Below, piece after piece: positions 21,571 to 29,585 of a DNA stretch of 35,085 nt. The stretch is taken from positions 160,317-195,401 of the forward strand of contig NW_003114956.1 of assembly GCF_000003605.2 (NCBI RefSeq), written 5' to 3'. The stretch is from Saccoglossus kowalevskii (Eukaryota > Hemichordata > Enteropneusta > Harrimaniidae). Position 1 is the first letter of the stretch. Every line of letters starts with the position of its first letter. Both the position numbers and the translations under genes were made by a program. The notes under the pieces are model-generated. The model was not told the DNA's origin and made no database searches. It worked only from the letters and a program-made list of their open reading frames with translations.

Positions 21571-21670
21571 GATAATAATCTTTATGGACTGGATACAGCT
21601 TTTGTGTCCTGAAGTCGTGCAATACGACAGAGGACAGCAAAGCCATATCCAGTCCATAAAGGTTTTATCA
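21571..21670. other. Long imperfect hairpin, about 100 nt
   Basis: The left arm CTTTATGGACTGGATA (21580-21595) pairs with TATCCAGTCCATAAAG (21646-21661). Pairing continues inward with a few mismatches to AGGAC/GTCCT, then GTCGT pairs with ACGAC around a five-base loop (GCAAT). The outer GATAA pairs with TTATC. The overall fold is a single long stem, the size of an animal microRNA precursor or a small fold-back element. No known mature microRNA was recognised. Frames reading through both strands are by-products. Confidence 0.6.
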
Positions 21671-22094
21671 TATGTCTTATAGGTGTAATTACAAATTTAC
21701 CACAGCGTGACCTCAAACACACATAGTAATTTGACGAGTTTTGTTTTGATTGACGAAAGCCGATTGCACTTGTCTGGGTGTGATATGGGAAATTATTGCC
21801 CTGATGTGAGGGCGCACTTCTCGTAGTGATACAAGGCTCAGTAATACGCGGTATATTATAAAATGGTAAAGGCACTGTATTATGGAATCAACACTTATAC
21901 TTAAACAAATTTCAAACACCAATGATATTCAAAATTGGGAACTGTTTCCTCGGCACAAACATATTTTAAAACCTATACATGGTTAAATACATGTTTTTCT
22001 GTTAATGCTTTAAATCTTTAGTCGGTGGTTCTGTGGATTATGTTGCTATGGCTGGTAGCATCTGTTTCTGCATGGACAGAGACATTTACAATCG
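21671..22094. other. No supported gene
   Basis: Overlapping minus-strand frames (21582-21875, 21713-21922) partly cover the hairpin and show no family features. Confidence 0.5.
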
Positions 22095-22276
22095 TTATTC
22101 AGTAGCCATCATATGGTTCTGCTTGAGTAGCTCCTGGGGAACCACTAGGGACTGATAGTCGTTTGGCAGTGGTATCAAGTAGCTACTGAAGGCTGGGAAG
22201 ATAGTAGAATCATCTGGCATTCCACCTGGAATACTGGTTGTCAGGATAACATGAAACATTCCTTCTTTCCTATCAT
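22095..22276 (-). CDS. Possible terminal exon, unrecognised
   Basis: On the minus strand a frame of 91 codons (22370-22095) ends in a stop. Its last 50 or so codons look protein-like and are richer in G+C than the flanks: TTSIPGGMPDDSTIFPAF, then YLIPLPNDYQSLVVPQELL, ending QNHMMATE. Possible acceptors (ACAACCAG near 22239 or TACATCAG further upstream) could begin a last exon. No domain is recognised and no partner exon was found. The upstream part of the frame is low quality, so only the 3' part is called. It could be part of a gene on the minus strand or chance. Confidence 0.25.
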
Positions 22277-22557
22277 TCCTTTTTAAGTGTGAACTGATGT
22301 ACAATGCAAGTGTGTGTATTTGCTCTGTTACATGTAGAAGTACATTTCCAATAGAGGTACACATACACAAAAATTTGCCATTATTGTGTTCATCAACACA
22401 TTACACACTGAAGGTCTCGACAAAATAAACACGAATAAAACAGCCTTTGCAAGCGCAGTGTTAAAAGAACTTATTTTGATAATTTCATAAGAGATAAATT
22501 TTTGCATATTTTGTGAGTCCAAAAAAAAAAAGCGCTACTGTTACCGTACTGCATTGT

Positions 22558-22752
22558 TTAACCTTTTCACTGTTTATAGTTTGCACTTTCCTTCAGAAGA
22601 TTGAGACAAAAAAAAATTGAGTAAAAAATGAAAATTGGCTCAAATTTTGTCTGTTGGCTCCAAAATTAGGGTTAATTTCCAGAAATATTGAAGAATATAA
22701 AAGAAAAAGTGCTGAAAAATTTGGGAAAGAAGTCTGATTGTGAAAAGGTTAA
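22558..22752. mobile_element. piggyBac-like MITE with TTAA flanks
   Basis: TTAA (22558-22561) is followed by CCTTTTCAC, and the inverse GTGAAAAGG ends at 22748, followed by TTAA (22749-22752). The element inside is 187 bp, A-rich and noncoding. TTAA duplication with ends beginning CCY is the mark of piggyBac-type transposons. The perfect inverted end is 9 bp, with only weak similarity further in. Confidence 0.75.
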
Positions 22753-22864
22753 TACGAGTCACCTGTGAAGATACACCGAACACATCACAGATAGCTCATA
22801 AAATATTAAATAAATATCACTAGTAATAAAGGGAAATAGAAAAAACAAATATAGGTCTCCATGA

Positions 22865-22880
22865 CCCCCCCCCCCCCCCC
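22865..22880. repeat. Homopolymer of 16 C
   Basis: An uninterrupted C run; likely length-variable. Confidence 0.9.
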
Positions 22881-23361
22881 ATTAATTGATCGACCCACTT
22901 CTGTTAGAGTTATGATTATATCTGCATTCGTCACTGGACATTTATTTATGTCCACATTTATTGTGACATACTTGACAATCATAATTGTTCTATTCCACCT
23001 GGGATGATTTCACTACCATGCTTATTTACATGCTAATTGGATAGACAGTCGTCCCTAACATAAATCATGTTAATGTAACGTAAGCCCTTTATATAATTTC
23101 ATACCAAATAATAATGTTGAATGACCATGTGGAGTTTCATAATTGTTTTGTAGCAAAAATGTTGCATGTCTTGATTGAAAGTTTTGTCTCGTTTTATAAA
23201 TGCATATATTTGTTTTGACATAAAATTTGCTCATGATTTATAGAAAGAAAATGGCATGTTGTGCTCATATTATTTTCAACTTATTCAAAAATCAGTAAAT
23301 TTTAGGAAAAACTGACAGACATATACAAATATATCTGGCTTCTATGTCGTCAGTTACCAGG
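22881..23361. other. No supported gene
   Basis: AT-rich unique sequence. Confidence 0.6.
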
Positions 23362-23517
23362 TACTGTATTTGTTTTATTTGTAGCGCATGTACACTTAAT
23401 ATGTCAATGATAGAAGTGTGTATACATGTTTATAAAAAGTCATATTTTAATACAGTAAAGGCAACTTTTGGCTTTACATGTACTTGTATGTGTGCTTCTA
23501 TTTAGAACATTACAGTA
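23362..23517. mobile_element. Family 4-like MITE, both ends present
   Basis: Begins TACTGTATTTGTTTTATTTG, then GTAGCGCATGTACA; the inverse end is TACTGTAATGTTCTAAATAG, then AAGCACACATACA. About 156 bp, diverged ends, noncoding. It is the only copy in the window with both ends. Confidence 0.6.
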
Positions 23518-24048
23518 TTCAATTTTCTAATTCAAGATATACAATCTTGAGGAAACAACTAATATCTTTTTAATCCTTTTCGGAAACTGCTGGTTAGTTT
23601 AATATTCAATGCATGTCTGTCATCAGGGATTATGGCTCATCAGAATGGCGGCAAGCTAACCACTTGTACGACTACTCAAAATCAATGTAATGGTTTCCCT
23701 TTAAAATCGAAGCCATTAAATTTGGTAATAACTTTGTAAACTAGAATACCCATTAGTCGTGGCAAGTCGTCTATGGATTACAAATTAGTTCATCGTTAAT
23801 AAAAGAAATGTTCTGCTCTTTGAGCCTAGAATCTACTTGTCTTGCAGTTAGTGAAGGAAATCAGAGTCAGCAATTGACCCTCAAATTTGATTGGTTGTTG
23901 CTGTATTTAAACTGACCAATGAATGGAGAGAATTTGACTCTGCTTTCAGGTGGATTCCAGCCTACAGTACTTGACATTTGAATATATTTGTGTAGCTGAG
24001 ATAAACTGACAATCAACAGTGATCTTGCAAACATCAGAATGCACTTAG
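23518..24048. other. No supported gene; inverted repeat
   Basis: Unique sequence containing imperfect inverted arms (23857-23897 and 23912-23947): CAGAGTCA with TGACTCTG, and GATTGGT with ACCAAT. The arms are separated by a short spacer and carry opposed CCAAT boxes. Confidence 0.5.
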
Positions 24049-24450
24049 ATTTTAAGCGACTTCTCTCCCTCCATGCGCTCTGATTTTAAGCAACTTCTCT
24101 CCCTCAATGCGCTCTGATTTTAAGCAACTTCTCTCCCTCAATGCGCTCTGATTTTAAGCGACTTCTCTCCCTCAATGCGCTCTGATTTTAAGTGACTTCT
24201 CTCCCTCAATGCGCTCTGATTTTAAACACCTTCTCTCCCTCAATGCGCTCTGATTTTAAGCGACTTCTCTCCCTCCATGCGCTCTGATTTTAAGCGACTT
24301 CTCTCCCTCAATGCGCTCTGATTTTAAGCGACTTCTCTCCCTCCATGCGCTCTGATTTTAAGCGAGTTCTCTCCCTCAATGCACTCTGATTTTAAGCGAC
24401 TTCTCTCCCTCCATGCGCTCTGATTATAAGCGACTTTTCTCCCTCCATGC
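24049..24450. repeat. 34-bp minisatellite, about 12 copies
   Basis: The unit begins ATTTTAAGCGACTTCTCTCC and ends ctcaatgcgctctg. Starts run every 34 bp from 24049 to 24423. Copies vary mainly at GCGAC/GCAAC/GTGAC and CCTCA/CCTCC. The middle of each unit is a pyrimidine tract (CTTCTCTCCCTC), so one strand is strongly pyrimidine-biased. Noncoding. Confidence 0.97.
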
Positions 24451-24845
24451 ATTATATTAAAGCCGTGTCATATTTCATTGTGATGCATGCACATATGTGA
24501 ACACTGTTGACATAGTTTATAAATTAATTCAGTTTGTGATTAAAACACCAGTCTTTATGAAGAATGAATTTTGTGTGAGAAAATTACCAATATTTTTCTT
24601 TCTTTTCTTCATTGTATACTTTGCATAGTTGCATAGAACCCACATTGAATATGACGCTGATTGCCGATTGTGTCGCACTTTGCCTTTACCTTTTTTCCAG
24701 TGAATTTTACTTTGAAAGTTTTAAACTGTCCTTCATTTACATACAAACTCAATGCCACGCTTGCCACATAGTACCATGTTTTCATTAGAATAACTGGTAA
24801 AACTATCCAGTTACTATTTAGCTACTTTAGAATTTGTGAAATTTA
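24451..24845. other. Spacer between arrays, no gene
   Basis: AT-rich unique sequence. The last 30 bases (TTTAGAATTTGTGAAATTTA) look like a worn copy of the next array. Confidence 0.6.
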
Positions 24846-25083
24846 CTGGTGACAATTCTGACTGTTTGTGAATGCTGGTGACAATTCTGACTGTTTGTGA
24901 ATGCTGGTGACAATTCTGACTGTTTGTGAATGCTGGTGACAATTCTGACTGTTTGTGAATGCTGGTGACAATTCTGACTGTTTGTGAATGCTGGTGACAA
25001 TTCTGACTGTTTGTGAATGCTGGTGACAATTCTGACTGTTTGTGAATGCTGGTGACAATTCTGACTGTTTGTGAATGCTGGTG
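24846..25083. repeat. 29-bp minisatellite, 8 identical copies
   Basis: The unit is CTGGTGACAATTCTGACTGT plus ttgtgaatg. Eight copies start every 29 bp from 24846, and six bases of a ninth follow. I see no differences among them, which suggests recent expansion or homogenisation. As 29 is not a multiple of three, all minus frames give the same 29-residue repeat peptide shifted; this is not evidence of a protein. There are no variable spacers, so it is not a CRISPR array. Confidence 0.97.
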
Positions 25084-25682
25084 CTGTCTTGCTTGAATTT
25101 TCGTTATGTGAATTTAGATTTCAGATACAAATATACACTTTAGTTTGTGAAGTCTATTTACTGTACAAGCTATTATCCCTAACTCTTGTCTGAAATGTAA
25201 ATGAAATGTATGTTAATGCAATTCAGAAAATCAGTTCCTGATGTGCAGAGTTAGAGGAGAAGTAACCTCGGGGTCAGTGAGGTTTTCCGCTGGTATATGG
25301 AAGACAAACTGTGAAAATGAATTTTTTGTTTGGTGTGTTAACCTTCATGCTGTGATTGTTATTTTGGCTGCATGTACCCATGTGTAAATATATTTTAATA
25401 GATTTGATGTCTGCTCTGTAAAATCATGCACAGTTTTCAATCAGACTAGCAAAATGCGTGAACTTTCTCAGTTGGTAGTGCTTCAAACTCCAATGATTAA
25501 TATTGTATTTTATACATGTCATCTCATTTTTGTTTGATTGTTTGTTATATGTGGCCTCAAATGACAAATTATGAACGGTTCTGATTTGTCATTCCCTAAC
25601 ATTTATTTTGGTAAAAACGAGAAAAATATCTGCATGGTATTTATGCGACATTAAATAACAGCGTTAATTTCGTGAGAGGAAT
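25084..25682. other. Spacer between arrays, no gene
   Basis: AT-rich unique sequence; nothing recognised. Confidence 0.6.
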
Positions 25683-26125
25683 TATGCTGTCACAGAATGT
25701 CTGAAAATGCTGTCACACAATAATGCCGTCACAGAATGTCTGAAAATGCCTGTCAGAGAATGTCTGAAAATGCCGTCACAGAATGTCTGAAAATGCTGTC
25801 ACACAATAATGCCGTCACAGAATGTCTGAAAATGCTGTCACACAATAATGCCGTCACAGAATGTCTGAAAATGCTGTCACACAATAATGCTGTCACAGAA
25901 TGTCTGAAAATGCCTGTCAGAGAATGTCTGAAAATGACGTCACAGAAAGTCTGAAAATGCCCGTCACAGAATGTCTGAAAATGACATCACAGAAAGTCTG
26001 AAAATGCCCGTCACAGAATGTCTGAAAATGACGTCACAGAAAGTCTGAAAATGACATCACAGAAAGTCTGAAAATACCCGTCACAGAAAGTCTGAAAATA
26101 CCCGTCACAGAATGTCTGAAAATGG
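25683..26125. repeat. Higher-order minisatellite, 39-bp then 47-bp periods
   Basis: Two modules alternate. Module A is GTCACAGAATGTCTGAAAAT plus gcc (about 23 bp); module B is TGTCACACAATAATGC (about 16 bp). In the first half A+B gives a 39-bp unit. From about 25905 B disappears and variants of A alternate (AATG/AAAG; CCCGTCACAG/ACGTCACAG) with a 47-bp dimer period. The 39-bp period is a multiple of three, which alone creates the plus frame 25736-25954. Some junctions form TGACGTCA, a perfect CRE octamer. Confidence 0.95.
25935..26036. promoter_or_regulatory. CRE-type octamers in the array
   Basis: TGACGTCA occurs at 25935-25942 and 26029-26036, with related TGACATCA in neighbouring units. 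CREB/ATF proteins bind this octamer; occupancy here is inference. The CpG in it would make it sensitive to methylation. Confidence 0.3.
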
Positions 26126-26411
26126 ACTGTACATAGAAATTAGTTACACATTGATGACTTCAGTAAACAAGCAGTATTGGAAAGTACAGTGACCTTGTTA
26201 CAGATCCACCAGGAGTTTATGTACAAGTAGATTCCATTGGATGCCAATGCACTAATTAGCACATTACTTTATAAACGAACTAACTCAAAGTTCAAGTTGT
26301 GTCAACTTTCTACAAGTGGAGTCTTATATTACCATGATGAATGAGTGAAAATAAAACTTTTCTGATTAAATTTGTCATATTTTGTTGGTTGGGCGGTTGG
26401 TTGGTTTGGAT
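26126..26411. other. Spacer, no gene
   Basis: Unique AT-rich sequence between two arrays. Confidence 0.6.
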
Positions 26412-26560
26412 GCTAGAGTCTTGTGGTCTGGCGTATGGGCACCAGAATCTTAGGTCCTGAGTCTTGGCACCTGTGTCTTTGTATCTGGAGTATGAATGCC
26501 AGAATCTTGGGGTCTGGAGTCTCTGCACCTGAGTCTTGGGGACTAGTCTCTGCATCAGAA
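26412..26560. repeat. Degenerate tandem repeat, about 59-bp unit
   Basis: Two and a half worn units built from AGTCTTGGGGTCTGGAGT-like and GGCACCAGAATCTT-like phrases (TCTTGTGGTCTGGCGTATGG, then TCTTTGTATCTGGAGTATGA). Shorter 14-15-bp echoes lie inside. Minus-strand frames (26310-26570, 26413-26760) repeat DSGAET/QDSGPK-like peptides because of this. Confidence 0.75.
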
Positions 26561-27519
26561 TCTTTAGCACGGAAGTATTTCCTTTGACATGTATTTGTCA
26601 AATTTTTGCCGAGGAAGTGAACCTTATCCTGGCTGACACATTTCATGCCCTTGAAGGATCCAGTTTGTGTGGGCACACTCATCAACTTTGGATGAACTTG
26701 GTTATGACTCAAACATGTTTGTCCTGCGTAGTTATTCATGCATAGAGGTGTGAATGTCATGAAGGGAAGGTGGACAAATAAGGTGCAATGTTTATCTTGA
26801 ATATCTTTTTATCGGTTATTGTCACATTGTGTGCTGGTTTGTGCAGGGTGGGTAGTGTTAATATAGGTGGGGTGGCATAGTACAGTCATTCCATTCTTAT
26901 TTAGGGTGATTGTTTTTACAAAGGGATAAATGAACGAAAAAAAGCTACCATGGTGCAATAGTAATGAAATTATTGACGTATGTATATATACGTCCTAAAT
27001 TTATGAATTCTGCACAATTATGTTGACATATTTTGAAAAATCTGCCCACCCCTGTAGATAAATAGACTGTTCTGTTTTTTTAAATTCATAGAACCATGAA
27101 GAAGAGTGCACATTTGAAATGTCAATGCCAAAGTCTGTTCAATTCATGTATCTTAGTGCGAATCTTTTACGCTATTTGATTTACAATAAAGACGTCTTAT
27201 ATTGGATTGCAAAAAATCATACTGTTCCCAGAGATTGAAAGTATGTGCAAATGTTCACTTTTTACTGATAAGCTGTGATTCGTCATTGCTAACAGCATGC
27301 CAAGGGGTGTAGTTAAGTCAACTTCCAATCTGAAAAGTTTTACTGTGTTAGTAAATATTTGTGTACGCTCTCAAATTTTGCTGAGACATTTACATATTTT
27401 GCTGATTTAATAATATCGTATTCAACGCTAAGAAAACACCATTCTTATGATTGCACTAAAGAAAAATCTATTTACTCTAGTTAGAAGCACACTTAATGTA
27501 TTTCCTATTTGCTGGAGCA
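26561..27519. other. No firm gene
   Basis: The stretch 26570-26760 is richer in G+C and open on both strands (26536-26745 plus, 26413-26760 minus). Neither translation shows a known domain. The remainder is AT-rich unique DNA. Confidence 0.45.
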
Positions 27520-27656
27520 TTGAAGCGGGGGAGTCGTCACCTGCGCATGCGTCAGATGGCCATACGTGTCATCTTTTACAAACAAGCGTCTACCCATGAG
27601 CCTTTGTGTTTTTAGCATGTGTTATCGTCGTACAGGTGACGACCTTCCCACTTTAA
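27520..27656. other. CpG-rich inverted repeat with NRF1-like site
   Basis: The left arm (27520-27543, core GTCGTCACCTG) and the right arm (27633-27656, core CAGGTGACGAC) are inverted, with a perfect 11-base core and partial matches outward (TTGAAGCGGG against TTAAAGTGGG). Inside, TGCGCATGCG (27542-27551) fits the NRF1 consensus. CpG is dense compared with the surroundings. It may be a small fold-back element or a regulatory island. Confidence 0.55.
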
Positions 27657-27973
27657 CACATGGCTTCCATGGATAGCTAAATGAAATGAAATTTATTTTA
27701 ACCATAGACACACCTCTCATTTACATAGGCACATACTGTCCTAATACAATTACCCAACACTACAGTTGTAACACTGAATTTTACATCAAAAGAGCCCAAA
27801 TTTAATTTAAAATTGCAACAATATTTCATTGATTGGGGTGTGTATTTAACTCTATACAAATTTCATTTCCGAGGTTCAATTTTCTGTTGGAAGTAGCTTA
27901 CATGTACATATTAATTTGAAAAAAAACCACAGATATTTATTTTTGTCTCTTGGATATTGGACGTGCATTTCAG
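27657..27973. other. No supported gene
   Basis: AT-rich unique sequence leading to a possible splice acceptor at 27972-27973. Confidence 0.5.
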
Positions 27974-28137
27974 CACGGGAAAGTCTCTGCGGCAACATAT
28001 ATCAAAGTGTGAATCATTTCCATTTAGATTACATGCTAAAAAAATATGGTGGTCTCTTTCTCAAAATCATAAATCAGGCCAGCGTGAATTAAATCTATGT
28101 GTTGTATCCCTTCAAAATTGTAATTCAATTACTCACT
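27974..28137 (+). CDS. Possible internal exon, unrecognised
   Basis: A 164-bp stretch lies between an acceptor-like TGCATTTCAG and a strong donor (CACT|GTAAGTAC at 28138). One frame is open throughout: TGKSLRQHISKCESFPFRLH, then KKIWWSLSQNHKSGQRE, then CVVSLQNCNSITH. SLRQHISKC recalls the second half of a zinc finger of C2H2/C2HC type, but no CxxC half precedes it. The polypyrimidine tract (TTATTTTTGTCTCTTGG) sits a little far from the acceptor. Codon composition is ordinary. It could be an exon of a gene with long introns, or chance. Confidence 0.27.
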
Positions 28138-28732
28138 GTAAGTACTAGTTTGGTTTAGGGTAAGATTCCTGCATGGATAACAAACAAATTTATAATGGTG
28201 GCCAGCCATCAGTGTGTGGGTGGACTCTTATGCAATGTGATAAAACGTGCCGATTACACGTTTTTCAATTATTTAGAACTGAAAAGCTGATGCACATAAC
28301 TGTGAGAAAGTTGCTTTCAAAGTTTTCGTTATCTAGTTAAGTAGTCTGGAAAAAAAGCCTTTTGATGAATCGTCTGTCTTGATCGGTTAGGATGAGATGA
28401 TATGGATTTATTATTCATCAACAAATTTGGGTGATAAATAAGTCCTCCTTGGTCAGTGCAGTATTTCAGATGACCTGGATTCAATGACCCCTTGATTTTA
28501 GAAGTCAACTTATAGCGCTTTTCAAAAAAAATTGCTTCCTTTCTGAAAATATGTAATCAATATCTGTAGCCAAAATTATGTCCATTTTGTCTAAAAAATT
28601 CTAGCTTTCTTAGAGTCAATTAATAAATTAATTATCAAATAATTATTGCGATGTCATAATTTCAGGGTTATTGCTGAAGTCAGTGTTTGGTTCTGGTGAA
28701 CATTTGTCTCACAAAATTGGAATGCTTGTACA
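28138..28732. other. No supported gene
   Basis: AT-rich unique sequence with ATTAAT-type tracts near 28617-28645. Confidence 0.6.
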
Positions 28733-28813
28733 GTTATTAACTAGACTCGGTTATTAACTAGACTCGGTTATTAACTAGACTCGGTTATTAACTAGACTCG
28801 GTTATTAACTAGA
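28733..28813. repeat. 17-bp tandem repeat, 4.7 copies
   Basis: The unit is TTATTAACTAGACTCGG, with starts at 28734, 28751, 28768, 28785 and 28802. The first four are identical; the last breaks off after CTAGA. Confidence 0.96.
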
Positions 28814-29525
28814 TCCGAACTAGAACATCTAAGCACTAGAATCCTCATTAAATGTGACTTGCTCCCCAGATGAATCCAGAGTTATGAAATTGGAGACGTT
28901 GTTTTGCCACCTCCCAAGCTTGATATTCTAAACTGTAGATGTCTAGTGAAAATAATACATCCTGAGTTCAATTCCAGTCTGCCTAGGGGGTCCAAATAAT
29001 GCTACTCGCCCAGTGAGGTCTTGTGTTTCATGCTTTCTGTTGTCTATTATGCAAGAAGTTTCATCTTTTCTGCTTTCATTGAGATAGCTTAATAATTCCT
29101 GATGATGGCTTGTTTAATTGTTGCTCTTGACGGTGATGCATGTCACCTATGTCCAAAGCCAATGCTGGATGGTGCACATCCTTAATAAAGCTGCTACCCC
29201 TAAGGTAAAATGAGTTACCCACACTGAATGATGTTTTTGAAAATGATAATGCTAAGGCCTGGGTTTTCCCCTAGGACCAGCACACACATAAACTTAGACA
29301 CAAAATAAATAAATATTCACACTTTTGATTAAACTTATCTTGAAATTGATAATAAAATGTATGGCTGGGATACATTTGAAAAAAAAATGGGTAACTGTGG
29401 GAAGTTAACTATGTAAAATTCCACATGTAGCAAAACTGTGTCCTTCATTGCTTCCGGTGGCCTTTGCCTACCTGTTCCCTATTCATTGGATGGCAAAGTG
29501 TAATAAAAATGATTGTTATTTTCTG
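28814..29525. other. No supported gene
   Basis: Unique sequence. GAGTTCAATTCCAG at 28964 resembles a tRNA B box, but no A box or cloverleaf fits around it. Confidence 0.55.
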
Positions 29526-29536
29526 TCAATATATAA

Positions 29537-29569
<33 letters not shown>

Positions 29570-29585
29570 ATAAATATATATATTT
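29526..29585. repeat. TA-rich microsatellite
   Basis: About 60 bases of alternating TA interrupted by TTTA and AAAT, largely self-complementary. Confidence 0.92.

Noticed and set aside
24814-25058. Repetitive minus-strand frames in the 29-bp array
   Set aside because: A 29-bp period makes every frame read the same 29-residue repeat; this is a consequence of the array, not a protein.
24049-25083. CRISPR array
   Set aside because: Units are contiguous tandem repeats with no variable spacers, and the window has no prokaryotic genes.
25736-25954. Plus-strand frame with a 13-residue repeat
   Set aside because: It comes from the 39-bp period of the minisatellite; no domain and no codon signal.
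28964-28990. tRNA gene or tRNA-derived SINE from a B-box-like word
   Set aside because: No A box at the right distance and no cloverleaf could be drawn.
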